From positions 1,690,001-1,754,000 of the forward strand of contig WPIO01000004.1 of assembly GCA_009760855.2 (NCBI GenBank): DNA of 64,000 nucleotides. Direction: 5' to 3'. Below the pieces are notes generated by a model. The model saw nothing but the letters and a program-made list of their open reading frames with translations. It was not told where the DNA came from and did no database searches. Numbering within the stretch: position 1 is the first letter of the stretch; every line of letters starts with the position of its first letter. The DNA comes from Cristatella mucedo (taxonomy: Eukaryota; Bryozoa; Phylactolaemata; Cristatellidae). Below are positions 46,431-60,245 of the stretch, piece by piece. Position numbers and translations under genes: made by a program.

Positions 46431-46434
46431 TAAT

Positions 46435-48370
46435 TTACTTGATAAAGCGCCCCCAGAGAACTCAATCTCTTTCTAGGCGCTTTACATTGGCTGCAGAGTG
46501 AAATGCAATTGAATGGTAAGTAAAATCATGTTTGAAAAACAAACAAGATGAATAATATGGTTTGGGGTGACATGCACAGGGTCAGCATAAAAATGTGGTT
46601 AGTGGCAGCATGCACAGTGTCAGCACGCATAAGCACATGAAGGACGAATCACGGGACCCACTAAATGCTGCCCTAAATAGGTGTGCTTTTAGGTTCCTTT
46701 TAAATGTGGTCAGGTCAGGGGATGTCCTGACGCAGGTCGGGAGGGAGTGCCAGGCTTTGGGAGCATACGAGTTAAATGCATGGTCTCCAAAGGATTTGAG
46801 GTTTGTACGAGGTATTTGTAGACTGTTGGATTCCGAAAAGCTGTTGGTACGATGCTTGGCCTGATGGGGGAGTATATATGAGAGATAGGCTGGAGCCAAC
46901 GAATGAAGTGACCTAAAAGTAAGCGACAAAACCTTGAAGTCAACCCGTTGCTTGACTCGTAACCCAGTGCAGGTCGGCGAGAAGTTGAGTAATGTGGCAA
47001 CTCCGACGCTCACGACAGACAAACCTAGCTGGAGAGTTTTGCACCAGCTGCAATCGCCTGATCGCACATGCTGGTAGGCCAGTAAGCAGTGAGTTGCAGA
47101 AGTCGAGACGGAATGTCGCGAATGCATGGACCAACTTAGACGTGGTATCCTTATCTAAACAAGCCCGAATTTTAGCAATATTATGAAGCTGAAAATAGGC
47201 AGATTTGACTGTGGAGCTGATATGGTCGTCTAACGAGAGGTCGCTTTGGAATATGACACCTAGATTTCGAGCTGATTCAACTGGAGATATACTGGCAGAG
47301 CCAATTTTGAGAGTCAGCCTTTCCAATCTCTGAATCACACTGGGTTTTCCCATAACTAGTAAGTTATTTTTATCATCGTTTGGTTTAAAAAAAATTTCTG
47401 CCATCCATGCGAGGATATCATCAATAAATGCAAGTGACTTGAGAGAATTCGAGGTGCTCGAAGGCTGGGAGGGATCAAAGCAAAGGTGCAACTGAGTGGC
47501 ATCCGTGTAGAAGTGAAAGCCTAGATTGTGCTTGGCAATCACATCAGCAGGAGCGAGAGTATAAAGCGTGAAAACAACCGGACCCAGCGCGGAGCCCTGA
47601 GGTACCTCATATTTCAGATGTGCCTCGGATGATCTTTGTCCATTCACGCCAATACTCTGGAGTCTCCCACTGAGATAGGACCTGAACCACTGCAGAGCAG
47701 TGCCAGTGATGCCCAGGTGAGATGAGAGGCACCATAGAAGGACTTTCTGATCGATATTATCAAAAGCTGCCGAAAGATCGAGCAAAACAAGCAGAGACAC
47801 TCTACCCATGTCTGGATTCCTGAGTAGATCGTTGTATACTCTAAGCAATGCTGACTCTGTGGAGTGATTAGCTCTAAAGCCAGACTGGAACTTACTAGCA
47901 AGGTTGGAGGTGTCAATATATGAGTTCAGCTATTCTGCCACGACCCGTTTCAGTGTCTTTGATAGGAATGGTAGAAGGGAGACTGGGTGGTAGGTGCTTA
48001 AGTTCTCTTGGTCCAGTGTCGCTTTTTTCAGAAGTGGCCTGAATACAGCTTTTTTTAAAGGTGCTAGGACACGACCTGAGGCTAATGACATATTAATGCT
48101 GTTAGTTGTGCATGGCAGCAGCAGATCAATGCAGCGTACGAGTAGGACGGTGGGAATAGGGGCCAGAGGACTTGCTGTCTTCTGCAATTGGGATATGAAC
48201 TTTAGGACGAGATCGCTAGCAACCTGCTTAAATGTAGACATTGAGGAGCAGCCAGGAATCTTGGAACAGCATTCTTGTGGGGATGTTTTCATCGCAGGGA
48301 TGGACTCCCTGATCTTGTCTATCTTTTGCACAAAGAGTCGAGAGAAGCGATCATCACAGCTAGATCATCA
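46435..48370 (-). mobile_element. LINE-A retrotransposon, longest copy (about 1.9 kb)
   Basis: On the minus strand it runs from a pre-RT region (KAVFRPLLKKATLDQENLS, 47930-48331 frame) into the RT (LLVLLDLSAAFDNIDQKVLL, GITGTALQWFRSYLSG and VPQGSALGPVVF) and the end (LHSLAPAYLSYILPHQAKH), then the tail. The catalytic box is FYTDA rather than FYADD, and the ORF is split between 47930 and 47848 and again near 46990, so this copy is dead. The endonuclease domain is missing, as expected of a 5'-truncated insertion. Confidence 0.85.
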
Positions 48371-48983
48371 CAAAGAATCATCTAAGCTAGATCATCACAA
48401 GGATAATGACTACTAGCCGTAATCCCGCTGGATTAGCTGGCTCTGCCGTTTCAGAATAACAAGTCCATATCCATTACGTAGAGGTTTGACTTGACAGCAG
48501 CGGGCGCTTGCAGTCGGTCAGCATAGCCATAAGGCGTACTATCGGATCTGTGGCAAAGAGCACATATCAGCACGAATTCCAATGCCAACTCCGGAAGCAC
48601 AACTGACTGCCTACTGCAAGGCGTCGGCTTTTACTGGTCCTCGGCCATAGATTAACGCAGAATCGGTTACTAGCCGTTAGAATCAAGAATACGCAAGTGA
48701 TAAATATTAGCCATAATCTGGCCGATGTAGCTCAAGTCGCCATTCAGTCGCTACTGCGTCTGCCGTTCGCTTTTAATCTCCGTCTCTTGGCTCGTTTGTC
48801 CTCTACTCTTGTCAACTATCTACAGCCACTCAGAGGAGATTCATTCGTTTGTACGAAATTGTATGACCGGCGCGTAATTTTGCACGCCCGATATTTACGA
48901 ACTCTCCCTAACTCATATTAGTGCTCTAATTCAAGTAGCCTGATATTCGGAAAGTGTGACATGAAAAATAGCAGCTCGACTTC

Positions 48984-49372
<389 letters not shown>

Positions 49373-49754
49373 GATTAGCTAAGTACTCATTTTATTGGGC
49401 AAATACCGTCACCCTCCCGGATATTACCTATTCTAACTTAATATTCGCATCCAATGCTGGCTCCTTAGTGATAGAAAATCGAAGATTGTTTACGGCACAG
49501 TTCATTGTGCAGCGAATGTCCAGCCGTACCTCAGGTTTGGTCTAACTCTGAAGTAAGCTTGATACGTTCATTCTTAGTTAGTCTCTGTTTTCGGTATGGC
49601 AAAGAGTGCCAGGCAGACATCAGCATGCGGATATGACGTATCTCGTGATCTCTGCTCGCTCAAATGGCCACATGTGCACTCGGCATGTGCGATCGGCAGG
49701 ATCGGTGCCGCAGTCAATGACTGGGCTTTGTGTCTGACAGTTTATAAGAAAATG

Positions 49755-49892
49755 TAATTCATTCGTCTAACGCCCCAAGAGAACTTAATGACTATTCAGG
49801 CGCTTCACATATGCCTCGGGCCTCGAGCCCACAACCTCAGCCAAGCCTTGGTCGGGGCGAGCACCTTAGCCACTGGACTAAACCAGCTCGAC
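49755..49892 (-). mobile_element. SINE copy
   Basis: Minus strand: GGTTTAGTCCAGTGGCTAAGG, GTTGTGGGCTCGAGGCCCG, GTGAAGCGCCTGAATAGTC and TTAAGTTCTCTTGGGGCG. One of the best-preserved copies. Confidence 0.75.
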
Positions 49893-50305
49893 ACCACTAC
49901 TCGACGGCAGTCCATCTTAAGCGATTGCTAACATGATCTTTGACCCGGGTGCTCCGAGGCGGCTAGGCTAAAGTGTCTAATCCGATTTTACCCCGGTTCC
50001 TCAAATCGCTCGTCGCTAAGCCCACACGAGATCAGCAAGGGACCTCCAATACGGTTCCATTGCCGACTCCACATGACATGTTTACGGAAATTGCTGCGGT
50101 CAGTTGCCTGGATTAGCTGTGCCGCGCCTTGCCATCAATTACCATGGCTGGATGTTGACTCACAGAAGGAGTCAGCATATGAGATGCCGAGACACGGGGT
50201 GTTTTGGGTGGGTAGATTTGTAATTTTGATTCTGAACCTCAGGTACAGTGAATGGAACTTGGATCGGCGGGTAAAACTAGTGTGCCAGGAATGGCCTACA
50301 ACACT

Positions 50306-50328
50306 ATATATGTATATGTATATGTATG

Positions 50329-50374
<46 letters not shown>

Positions 50375-50552
50375 TATATATATATACATATATTTGTATA
50401 TATATATATACATAGCTTTGAGTGCAATATATATATATATATATTTGAATATATATATATATTTGAATATATATATATATATATTTGAATATATATATAT
50501 ATATATATTTGAATATATATATATATATATATTTGAATATATATATATATAC
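50306..50552. repeat. complex (TA)n array with TTGAATATAT units
   Basis: TA runs separated by TTTGAATATATATA units of 20-30 bp. TTTGAGTGCAATAT inside the array (near 50416) is echoed by CCTTGAGTGCAACT just after it (near 50552). Confidence 0.9.
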
Positions 50553-50769
50553 AGCCTTGAGTGCAACTATCAGACAGCTCTCCAGCGGCATAGCAGCCAT
50601 GTCGTCCTGATATGTCGTTTCTGAGGTTTTTAACCCAGAAGAAGGATCCGCAGTAAAGCGCGTTAATGCAACATGGCGAGCGATTGAATTTTTCCTCCTT
50701 CTCTTCCTGGTCGTCTCAGCGTCAGCTTCCTGTTTCGCCACATTCTTAGCATGTGGTGCCAACCAGGCT

Positions 50770-51470
50770 GTAGCAGGCGACGCTAGTTGGATGCAGTTTT
50801 ATTTTTTATATGCTGTAGACCCGAGTCTCTAGCACTCTACTAAAGATTAGCTGATATTATTCTAGTAGGTATCAAATTTGGCATGCTTCCAAGTTATCAG
50901 AGCCTGCCAATATCGCTTGGAACAATAAGAGACCACTTAGACATTTCTCGAGCGCTCGGCAGTCGCTGTTAACCTATCATTGACCTTTGCTTATTTTCAG
51001 ATGAACCATCGATAACCTTGGCAAAAGACCGCAAGCTACTTAATTTATTGCAATTTTCATAAAAATGGACCTGTAGCGCATTTATCGTTGAAGGCGACCG
51101 AAGATTAGAAACGCGTTGGTGAACTGAAGCGTCTGGACGAAAGAGTCGCCTGTGCATCTGATGGCCCGGTTTTGCCTCCGAAGATTCTCCTATAAATGTC
51201 ACACAGCATAGGTATATTTCAAATCATTAACTTAGCATGTTGCGATAGCTTAATGCACTATGTAGTCGCTTGCTGGGGGACGCTAGGCACCAAAGTAGGG
51301 GCTTAACTTGTTGAACGTGATTAAGTAATAATCGCATGCAAATGTTGAGCCCCAAGATATCAAAGTCTCAGTATAGACTTTGTAAAATTTTGAGAAAAAA
51401 TCGCGAAGCAAAACCTTACCACGCCGAAGCACGGCTCGGAAAATTCGAACGGAAGCAGCGGCGCTGAGCA
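50770..51470. other. intergenic stretch, nothing recognised
   Basis: No frame, repeat or RNA feature that I can support. Confidence 0.4.
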
Positions 51471-51474
51471 GAAC

Positions 51475-51570
51475 ACGCGCACTTTAGCTTCTTCTTAAAC
51501 TTCATCATGTCAGGGAACGTAATGAAGTCAGTCACATGTGAGATCCACATTTAGGAGGGAATAAAATCAC
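51475..51570 (-). mobile_element. LINE-A remnant
   Basis: TTTAGCTTCTTCTTAAACTT and CATGTGAGATCCACATTTAGG parallel 57995-58060. Short and diverged. Confidence 0.35.
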
Positions 51571-51696
51571 AAAAGTCTCCGAATGGTTAGTGGCTTGCTA
51601 AAAAAATTCTAGCTGATTTAAAAGCTTCGTTTGTAAAGCACCAGCAGAGCCTGAGCGAGTATCGTCGCCACCAGTTGCAGCAGTTGGCAATAACGA

Positions 51697-51780
51697 ATCG
51701 CTCACTGCAGGATTTGAACCTGCGGCGTTAGTCAGGTCTAGCGAGCATTCCCTGTCTTATGGACTATCACGCTCTACCCC
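51697..51780 (-). other. tRNA-like sequence, probably a relic or SINE head
   Basis: A perfect T-arm (GCAGG TTCAAAT CCTGC, 51707-51723) and a GGTAGAGC A-box-like element about 50 bases upstream on the minus strand. I cannot fold a full acceptor stem, and the 5' end runs into a poly-C/G tract. Confidence 0.3.
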
Positions 51781-51799
51781 CCCCCCCCCGATCCACCGC

Positions 51800-52830
51800 T
51801 AGTTAGCTGGTTTTGGCCTATGGAAGACGGACTGTTGAATTTCGCCTCCTCGCGCTCAGCACTTGCAGAGAGCTCTTCCATCGCTCACTCGGCTTTCGCG
51901 AGGCCGCTAGTAAGAGGCCGCAAGTTGAAGCCGCCCAACGGAGCCCGCCGACTGCGGCGCTGGCGCGCGCGCGTGCGAGCGGACGCGACGAGGTCTGAGG
52001 AGAGCCCCGCCCCTCTGGCCGCGCGCACAGCCGCCCCAGCAGCGCAACGCGCCGAACGGCGCTGTGCGGAACTTCTTCGTTCGGCCTCCTCCATTCCCGT
52101 TCCCGACGCTTCCCGAAGGAACTTCGACCGGAGCTCCTCGGTGCGAAACGAGGTCGGGCGCGACAGCGGCGACAGCCTACTGGCGCCGCCGTCGCCGCCG
52201 ACGCCGTACGCATTGCCAGTCGCGCGGAAGGGGCGGCGCGAGTCGAAGGCGCGGCAGCGGCTGGAGGCGGGGCGGACGACCTGCTGGCAGCCGAGTCGCT
52301 GCCGCAGCCAGGTCCTGCGTGCGCGCGCGCGCTACCGCCCGTGCGCGGAGCGAACGGGCTCTGACGGTCGACACATGCGCCAAGGTCACTGGTGCGTGCT
52401 GCCCAGCCCGCGAACGAGCGGAGCTGCCGCAAGCCGCGACGCGCGCTGGAACCGGAACTGCGTCAAACGGGCGTAAAGAGTGACGATTGACCGCGTAAAT
52501 GTAGCTTGACGAGCTTCGAGTGATGGATGTGCGTGCGGCGCTCGCTCGGCTCGCAATCAGTTCGGCTCGGTCGCTTGCGGCTCGCGCGCGCGTCGTCCGA
52601 AGATCGTGTCTTGGGAGGTGAGTCTTTGGCCGCTGCGCCAGCCGGCTGCTTTGGCTGCCGATACTTTGGCTGCTTCCGTCGTCGTCGGCGGCGGCGGCGG
52701 CGCTGCCGCCGCGGCTGTCGCTGCGCCCACAAGCGGCGCGGCACCTTCTGTCGCCGCGTCTGCCACAGCGGCGCCACCATGCCAGCCGTGGCTGCAGCTG
52801 CCGGTGGACGTGCACTGCTTTAAACCGTGA
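51800..52830. other. CpG island, possible unannotated 5' exon
   Basis: Very GC-rich, with CGGCGGCGGCGG near 52685. Frames up to 218 codons on both strands are low-complexity (Arg/Ala/Pro-rich) and resemble nothing. On plus, an ATG at 52523 runs about 32 codons to a GTGAGT donor at 52618, a plausible first exon; no partner exon was found. Confidence 0.35.
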
Positions 52831-52874
52831 AAAGAAGCGCCAAGTTTCACTCCAGACCGCCGGTTCTGGAATCA

Positions 52875-53255
52875 GAACTTGTAAGCCAATAAATTAGCTG
52901 TCCCATTCCTCCGCTTAATGACCGTTGGCGACAGAAGCTTGAGCTCTGCAGGTCCTAGACTGTGGAACTCGCTTCCACGATTCTTACGCAACGAAAACCA
53001 CTCTCCTGCTGCCGACTATGGCTCATCGTTTTCAGAGGTCCTGAGCTGCTACGTCTATGCTACTCACCACCTCAACTGCTCTCCTGACTCCGCTATGCTT
53101 CCCACTTTCTCTTTGTTGCGTGAGACGAAGTCTGTTGGCTACCGAATGTGTACCGAAAGCCGCTTAGGCTGTGAGTGCGCTATACAAAACTCTGCTGCGT
53201 AACATCCACATGGTCTTTATGACTTTGTGGAGTTACAGACGGAGATACATGACAT
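52875..53255 (+). mobile_element. LINE-B 3' fragment
   Basis: The frame 52918-53202 reads GDRSLSSAGPRLWNSLPRFL, then the stop-poor tail ending with GTGAGTGCGCTATACAAAAC and GTGGAGTTACAGACGGAGAT. Close to the copy at 17600-17950. Confidence 0.75.
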
Positions 53256-53279
53256 GACATAAGCCGCTTCCTGCGCCTC

Positions 53280-54100
53280 GATCGGTCTACCGACCACGAT
53301 CCCGCTCGAGAGAGCACGGAATCCTATTGGTCCACGTGCGACTGCGTTGTGGCGCGAATATACTTCGCGATGCAAATAGTCGACCGCCGCCGCAGCCGCT
53401 GCCGCCACCTAGCCCTCGGCACTTTAATAAACTCCGTCCTGAAGCGGCGAATAATGACCGGCAGTGGCGTCTCGCGATCTGCGGGTGCAGTGAGTTATCG
53501 CTCGCACCGCTCTCGCTACGCGTCTTGCGTTTTGGAGTAGCGGACATCAACGAGAGGTACGATCTGAGCTTCTCTCTCGTGGAGACAAGCGACTAGACAT
53601 GTAAGTCGAATGTCGACGTTGCTGAGAAAAGCATTTGCTACACGCACGCCAGCCGCCGCCACCGCTCCGGCTGCCTCCTTACCCTCCGGCAGCTATGCCT
53701 TGCAACCAATCGGCCGCGCGTTCAATTGTTCGTCGTGCCGTCGGTCGTTCCGTTTCCGCCGACTCCCTGAGCTCCAGCCCGAGCGATTCATTCGACCTGC
53801 GTCTAGTGGCATAGCAGCCGTGGCCACCATCTTAGGATATTTCGCGCCCGCGGATGAACTACGCACAGCTGTGGCGCACCCCCCTCACTACAGCTGGTCG
53901 CTCTTGCTGATGCACCCCGCGCCCCGCCCCGCCCCGCCCCGTCTAGCGCCCCGGGACTTAGGCCTCCTCCACGCCCTCCTCCGGTACGCCACTGCAGCAG
54001 CACCAGCTCCCAGCGCCCCATTCTGAGCTGGGAGGACCGAGCGCTCAATGGACGCGACATCCAGGCTGGTTGGTCAGGCCTGAGCGCGGGAGAGCTACGC
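53280..54100. other. CpG island
   Basis: GC-rich, with CCGCCCCGCCCCGCC near 53925. A GTAAGT donor lies at 53600, so a plus-strand first exon could end near 53599. The frame 53610-54026 (138 codons) starts with a positively charged, Ala-rich stretch but matches nothing I know. Low support. Confidence 0.3.
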
Positions 54101-54679
54101 GGACAGCCGACCTCGCTTAAAGAAATGTTGGAGAGGAATTGAGAAGAGGCGAGTCTGCAAGTGACCCTTGAAATGGCTGGAGCCGCTGTTCTAGTGTATG
54201 CAGTCGTCCGTCGTTTATCTCTGTTAATCGGCTCCGGACTCTATCGCGATAAATGGATTTCCCCGTAGTAGGATTCCTTATTTATGAATTGAATATTCTT
54301 GTACTTAGAGCACAGAAAACCTGTTCGTGACCCTCTAAATACGGCTCTTAGCACCAATAATAGCCTTCTGGATATGAAATAACACCCCTAAATTCACCAG
54401 CACTCTCGCATAATCCAATGCATTAGACAAATAAAGAGAAAATAAGACCTTAGACTTTACAAATATCAATTATTATCATTGTGTATTTAATAACACAGTG
54501 CTTACCCACAACCACTAACCTATGAAAATAGTGCAACTTTTTCGATGATGAAGCGATGCAAACGAAGAGACGTGCAGCACAGCAAAGAAGAATATTATTT
54601 AATAATATAAGAATTATAATATATATATATAAGAATATGTAAGAATTCTTATAATTCTTATTATTTTCACGGTTTTAGG

Positions 54680-54990
54680 TCACTGCTCCTTTGAAGGTAC
54701 GACTTCAGTAGAAGAGTCTTCAGGTGGTGCAGAATCTTCAGCAGGTGCATCTTCGTCTTCTGCTGAAGGATCACTACGCGTAGGCAGCGGGTGTCCGGGT
54801 ATGCGGCTGAAGAACATTGGGATAGGCAGTTGCCGGCACTGTCTTTTCATATTTGTGAGGAGGCTTTTATTCGTTTCCGTCGCTCCGTCAAGAGCATTCC
54901 GGAACCAAAATGCACCCATCGTTTTTGGGTCTCATTCGGAAATCAAATCCTGTACTTCCTTATTAGTTCTCACGACTTGCTACAGACGCT
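54680..54990 (-). pseudogene. possible retrocopy fragment with acidic C-terminus
   Basis: The frame 54680-54919 encodes a 79-residue segment ending in an acidic tail (PSAEDEDAPAEDSAPPEDSS). The same frame upstream continues as plausible coding sequence but is crossed by in-frame stops near 54927 and 54975. It could be a decayed coding fragment; protein not recognised. Confidence 0.25.
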
Positions 54991-55124
54991 CAACAGTAAC
55001 TTTCTGCTCCTGACACGCAGGAACCTCTGGCTGCTCTCCCCCCCCCTCTTCGTCACTTCCTCCTCCTCCTCATCGCTTCCTCCTCCTTCTCACTCGCAAA
55101 CTGTTCTCTTTTGAAAAACCGTGA

Positions 55125-55659
<535 letters not shown>

Positions 55660-55914
55660 ACTCAGCTCGGTGGACAGCAAGCGCACTGACACTCCTAATG
55701 GTCTCCCCCTAAGCCGATCCCTCAGTCTGGTGATAGGCAGACGAGCCTGCCAGCGCTTAGCCGCTTTCTTGCTAAGTTAGTGCTGAGTGCGACTAGGCTA
55801 GCGAACAGGAGCGATGGGAGGCACGATTAGTAACCCAACCGTTACTGTCAGGCCTGGCTACTCCCTAATAGTTATTGTTCGTGTGCTGGACGCTTGGACT
55901 TTACAGATTTGACG

Positions 55915-55985
55915 TGTGGCGGTCGAGCGCCTAAAAAGAGATTAAGTTCTCTGAGGGCGCTTTATCAAGTGCAATGTTATTATTA
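55915..55985 (+). mobile_element. LINE-A terminal tail
   Basis: GAGCGCCTAAAAAGAGATTA and CTCTGAGGGCGCTTTATCAA followed by TTATTATTATT: only the last 70 bases of the element. Confidence 0.7.
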
Positions 55986-55989
55986 TTTA

Positions 55990-57160
55990 ATTATTCAGCC
56001 CGTCTAGACACGTCAGATGGAGCGTTCGAAGTGAAGTCTCGGCCATTTGGATGCTAATATTCACCCAGCGGTTACCGGCCGATTTCAGATCACTTCTTCC
56101 TCATTCACCTCGCCTGGATGTTCTAGATACCCACTAGCTGCCTGGAAACCGCTGAGCTAGATTTGGCGATGCGTGCTATACTTCGCTGGCTACGTGAGCC
56201 GATGCCAGTCAGCCGTATGGGCTTGACTAGCTCACATCGAGCCTGATGGGTTCAAAGTGCTAGCACATCACAAACCTGGTCGGGGGGGGGTGAGTATCGT
56301 AGCGGGCAATCTTGTATTGCGTGTTGCAGTCAATGCGGTTGATCATGCAGCTCTCCCATTGCAAAACTAAAAAAGTGACCAGCGAATCAGCGAATCGATA
56401 ACAGTCAGCTTAAGCTTGCTCGCTATAACTGATTGAATCCTTGGAGCAGCTGGCTGCAGTTCCGATCGCAGGTGCGATTACTGACGAGCAACTGCTAGGA
56501 GACCGTCCGAGCTAAAGGATGTCCTAATTTTAATGAGCGATTCCTGTCTCACTCGTCACGACTAGCTTGGAGTATCGAGTGGGCATATTATAAGGCTTCG
56601 TGTTTCAAAGCTTTCGCTGGACACATAATTTAGTAAATGTCTTTATATCTAATTCTCACTGTGTGCTATGGACCAACAAGTTACGGGGCCCTGTCAGACT
56701 AGCGCCTGTGAATTTGAATAAGGAACCGCTCCCCAGGTCGCTACCCATTTTCTCCCACTATCCTAGCTCCGCGTTAGTTGTTGATCTCTGACCTCTGATC
56801 TCCGATCTCTGGCGCCAGTGCTTGGCCGCTTTGAAGCTTCTCACTCTCCACGCAGCCTGAGCCTAGCGGTCTAGCATATGTAAAAAGCCTTGAAGATGAT
56901 TATAATCTCTCTTACGCTGCTATGCAGACAAACTATAACTATTGCTGTCACTGTTTTGCTATTGCTATCACAATTATTAAAACTGTCAGCCGGTAATTAT
57001 TGGTTCGGAGTGCCTGCTCACTGCTGGAATTACTGAAGTAATCGCGATAAGCTTCGGGGAAAAAATCCTTTCTCAGGCGTTCGACGCTGCACTTGATGTA
57101 TTGACGGAGAGCTTGTGCCAGCGTTATAGCGTTCAAAATACCATTCAAGCCTGTACGAAC
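55990..57160. other. intergenic stretch, nothing firm
   Basis: No recognisable coding or repeat element. A GGGGGGGGG run lies near 56283. Confidence 0.4.
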
Positions 57161-57167
57161 GTCTTTC

Positions 57168-57504
57168 ACTTGGCCGATGGCAGCTGGTGAAATCCGAATT
57201 CGTTTGTCTTTATCTGAGATCCTAAATAGACGATTCTAACCGCCACGCCCATCCGATTCATTCGCACGTAGGCCTGTGTAAATTCATATGACTCGAGATT
57301 GGCCACTGGAGTTACTGTCCAAGTTCGGGGTCTCGGGGCCATCAGACAGCTCTGCAGGTGGAGCTTTTGGCGCTGCTGCGAGTACGCTCGCAAAGAGAAG
57401 AGACCCTGTTTGTCGAGCTTCGAGCCCACAGTGACAAACGATTGCCAGCTCCCGTTATTTGGGCTCCAACTACTTCGCCGTCGACGTGAAGTCAGATAAT
57501 TCCT
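57168..57504 (-). other. candidate exon of an unidentified protein
   Basis: An acceptor-like ATGCACTTTAG at about 57505 is followed by more than 110 open codons of balanced composition (for example KLDKQGLFSLRAYSQQRQKL and TPVANLESYEFTQAYVRM), then a possible GTGAAA donor at the overlapping stop. The amino-acid make-up looks protein-like, unlike nearby chance frames. I do not recognise the domain. Confidence 0.3.
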
Positions 57505-57644
57505 AAAGTGCATATGAGTTAGAGAGATAACTGCGGTCAGCCGAGCTACTGACCAGAGGTTACTGTCACTACGGACGTTTGTTATGTTTATAATAATGAT
57601 AAAATTGATAATGAATTTGTACCCTGAGATAACTTTATGTATTT

Positions 57645-58625
57645 CTAGGCATCCTGACCCTGTGCATGTCACCCTTTACCATGTTATTCTTGATGTTTAT
57701 TGAGCACCTCTAACCATTCGATCGCGCTTACTGTGCAGCGAGTTTAAAGTCCCTAGATAGAGATTAAGTTCTCTTAGGGCACTTTACATATGCTGTAAAG
57801 GAAGCATGATCGAATGGTTAGTTTTAAAATGTACAATGTTGTCAATAAGCATAACATGGTAAGAGGTAGCATGCGCAGTTTCAACATGCAAATACGATTA
57901 GTGGTAGCAAGCACAGCATCAGCACGCATAAGCAAACAAAGGACACCAGAAGGTTCCAACTAATGCTGTGACAAAACAGCTAGGAGTTTAGCTTCTTTCT
58001 TAAGGTCGTCAAGTCAAAATATATTGTGACTTAAGTCTGAAGTGCACTCCAGGCTTTGAGAGCATAGGAGCCAAACGCAAGGTTTCCAAAGGATTCGAGG
58101 TTTTTTCCATGCTTAGCTAAACGATTTGAGTCAGAAAAGCAGGTTCTACGAAGCTTAACCAAGTTGGGAAGTACTTTGATAGGCTGGCTGGAGACAGATA
58201 CTTAAAGGTGAGTGACAGAACCTTGAAGCTGATGCGCTGCATGTTTGAGAGCCTGTGCAAAGTCGGCGAGAAGTGGTGTGATGCGGTGAGTGCGACGCTC
58301 AGGCAAGAAACGCCTAGTTGTAGAGTTTAGCACTAACTTCAAATGCCTGAATGCACCGACAGGTAGACCGGCAAGCAGTGAGAGTCAGAAGTCATGACGC
58401 GATGTCGTAAATTCACGGACCAATTTGGATGTAGTATCCCTGTCTAAGCACGCCAGGGTTGTAGCGATGTTATGAGGCAGAAAGTAGGCAGATGTGACTG
58501 CATGGAAATGCATGGCAATGGCAACTGCGGTCATCTAGTGAAAGGTATCTTCGGAACAGGGCACCTAGATTTCGCGAAAATGCTACAAGAGATATGCTAG
58601 CAAAGTCAGATGTCATGCATGCAAA
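57645..58625 (-). mobile_element. LINE-A fragments joined tail to tail
   Basis: 57645-57780 is a plus-oriented LINE-A 3' end (CCTAGATAGAGATTAAGTTC). From about 57780 the sequence turns into the minus-oriented 3' end (ACTTTACATATGCTGTAAAGG) and runs through the degenerate C-terminal ORF region to 58625. Confidence 0.65.
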
Positions 58626-59037
58626 AGCGTTGCTTCGCGGTATGTGAAATAGGCACTTTCTCAGACAAAGTGCACCGGAAGTAAAACTTGAGTATAGGGT
58701 TTAGGTTACTGCTTTTGTTAGACAGAGAACACAATCAGCATTGATCACGTGGTGTTAGTTTTCCTGCACACTTTTGGGCTAGCATCCTGCAATCAAATAT
58801 TTGAGTACCCCTGCTTCCTTGATTGTTTCCGAATCTGGTTTTTGACCCGTTCAGGAAAAATATAGCTTGATTTCTTGTTAATATACACAATTAAAATAAA
58901 CTGCCTTTGCAGTTTGGCTTTAATCAGATATGCAGATGATATCCATTGCGTTGGGTTTTATGGAAATTGCACTAGCTTTGCCGTAATTTATTGGAAACGA
59001 TAAATTATATGATGCCGTGCTACTAATGATTGCTAGT

Positions 59038-59184
<147 letters not shown>

Positions 59185-59549
59185 CTTGAGTAAAAAACTG
59201 AACATATAAACACTAGCACTAGGTAACTTTCTAACATATGTGTTTGAATTTCCGTTCCATTTAATTATACAGAATTAACCTACTAAAAAAATTAAAGAGC
59301 AGCACGTTCAAGAGCTGAACAAATTTGGCGTTTTCATTACTTGGCTGTTCAGGTGCTCTTAACTCAAGCCTTCTGTTTGTAAAGATTTATATAGTTAATT
59401 AATGAACGTATATACTCACTTATACATGTACCAGTATGCATACCTATAGATACTGAATCACGTAAAGGCTTGCTACCATCATTAATTCCTCCCTCCATCC
59501 CTCTGTGATTCCCCTCTCCCACCGCCTTGCCAGCAATTGCCACTTTTCT

Positions 59550-59925
<376 letters not shown>

Positions 59926-60245
59926 CTCCCCTCTTCTTACACCGCTCCCTCCCTCTATCGCTTTTTTGTGCCACCCTGCCTCCGTTCGGCCCTCGAACGA
60001 CCTACTTTCTACCTCCCTCCCTACCTTCCATCCTTCTCCTGCCCTCACTCCATCGTTTCCTTTTTTCATCTTGCTAATCTCGTCATCTTGCTTCATCTCC
60101 CGGGCTCCATCTGTTTTTCAACTCGCTTAGATGTAACTGTTCACCACTCAGCCAGGTTTTGTAAGTTTTTTTTGTGCAGCCGCTTTCCCAAGGTTTAATT
60201 TTTATTTCTCCCAGCAGGTCCTCCGTCGAACCAAGAGCACATCCT

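Noticed and set aside
50252-50624. Tyr/Ile-rich frames
   Set aside because: Translation of a TA repeat.
51697-51790. Functional tRNA gene
   Set aside because: Good T-arm and A-box-like element, but no complete acceptor or anticodon stem; kept only as a tRNA-like relic.
51820-52476. 218-codon plus frame and overlapping minus frames
   Set aside because: Mutually overlapping low-complexity frames in a CpG island, no motif.
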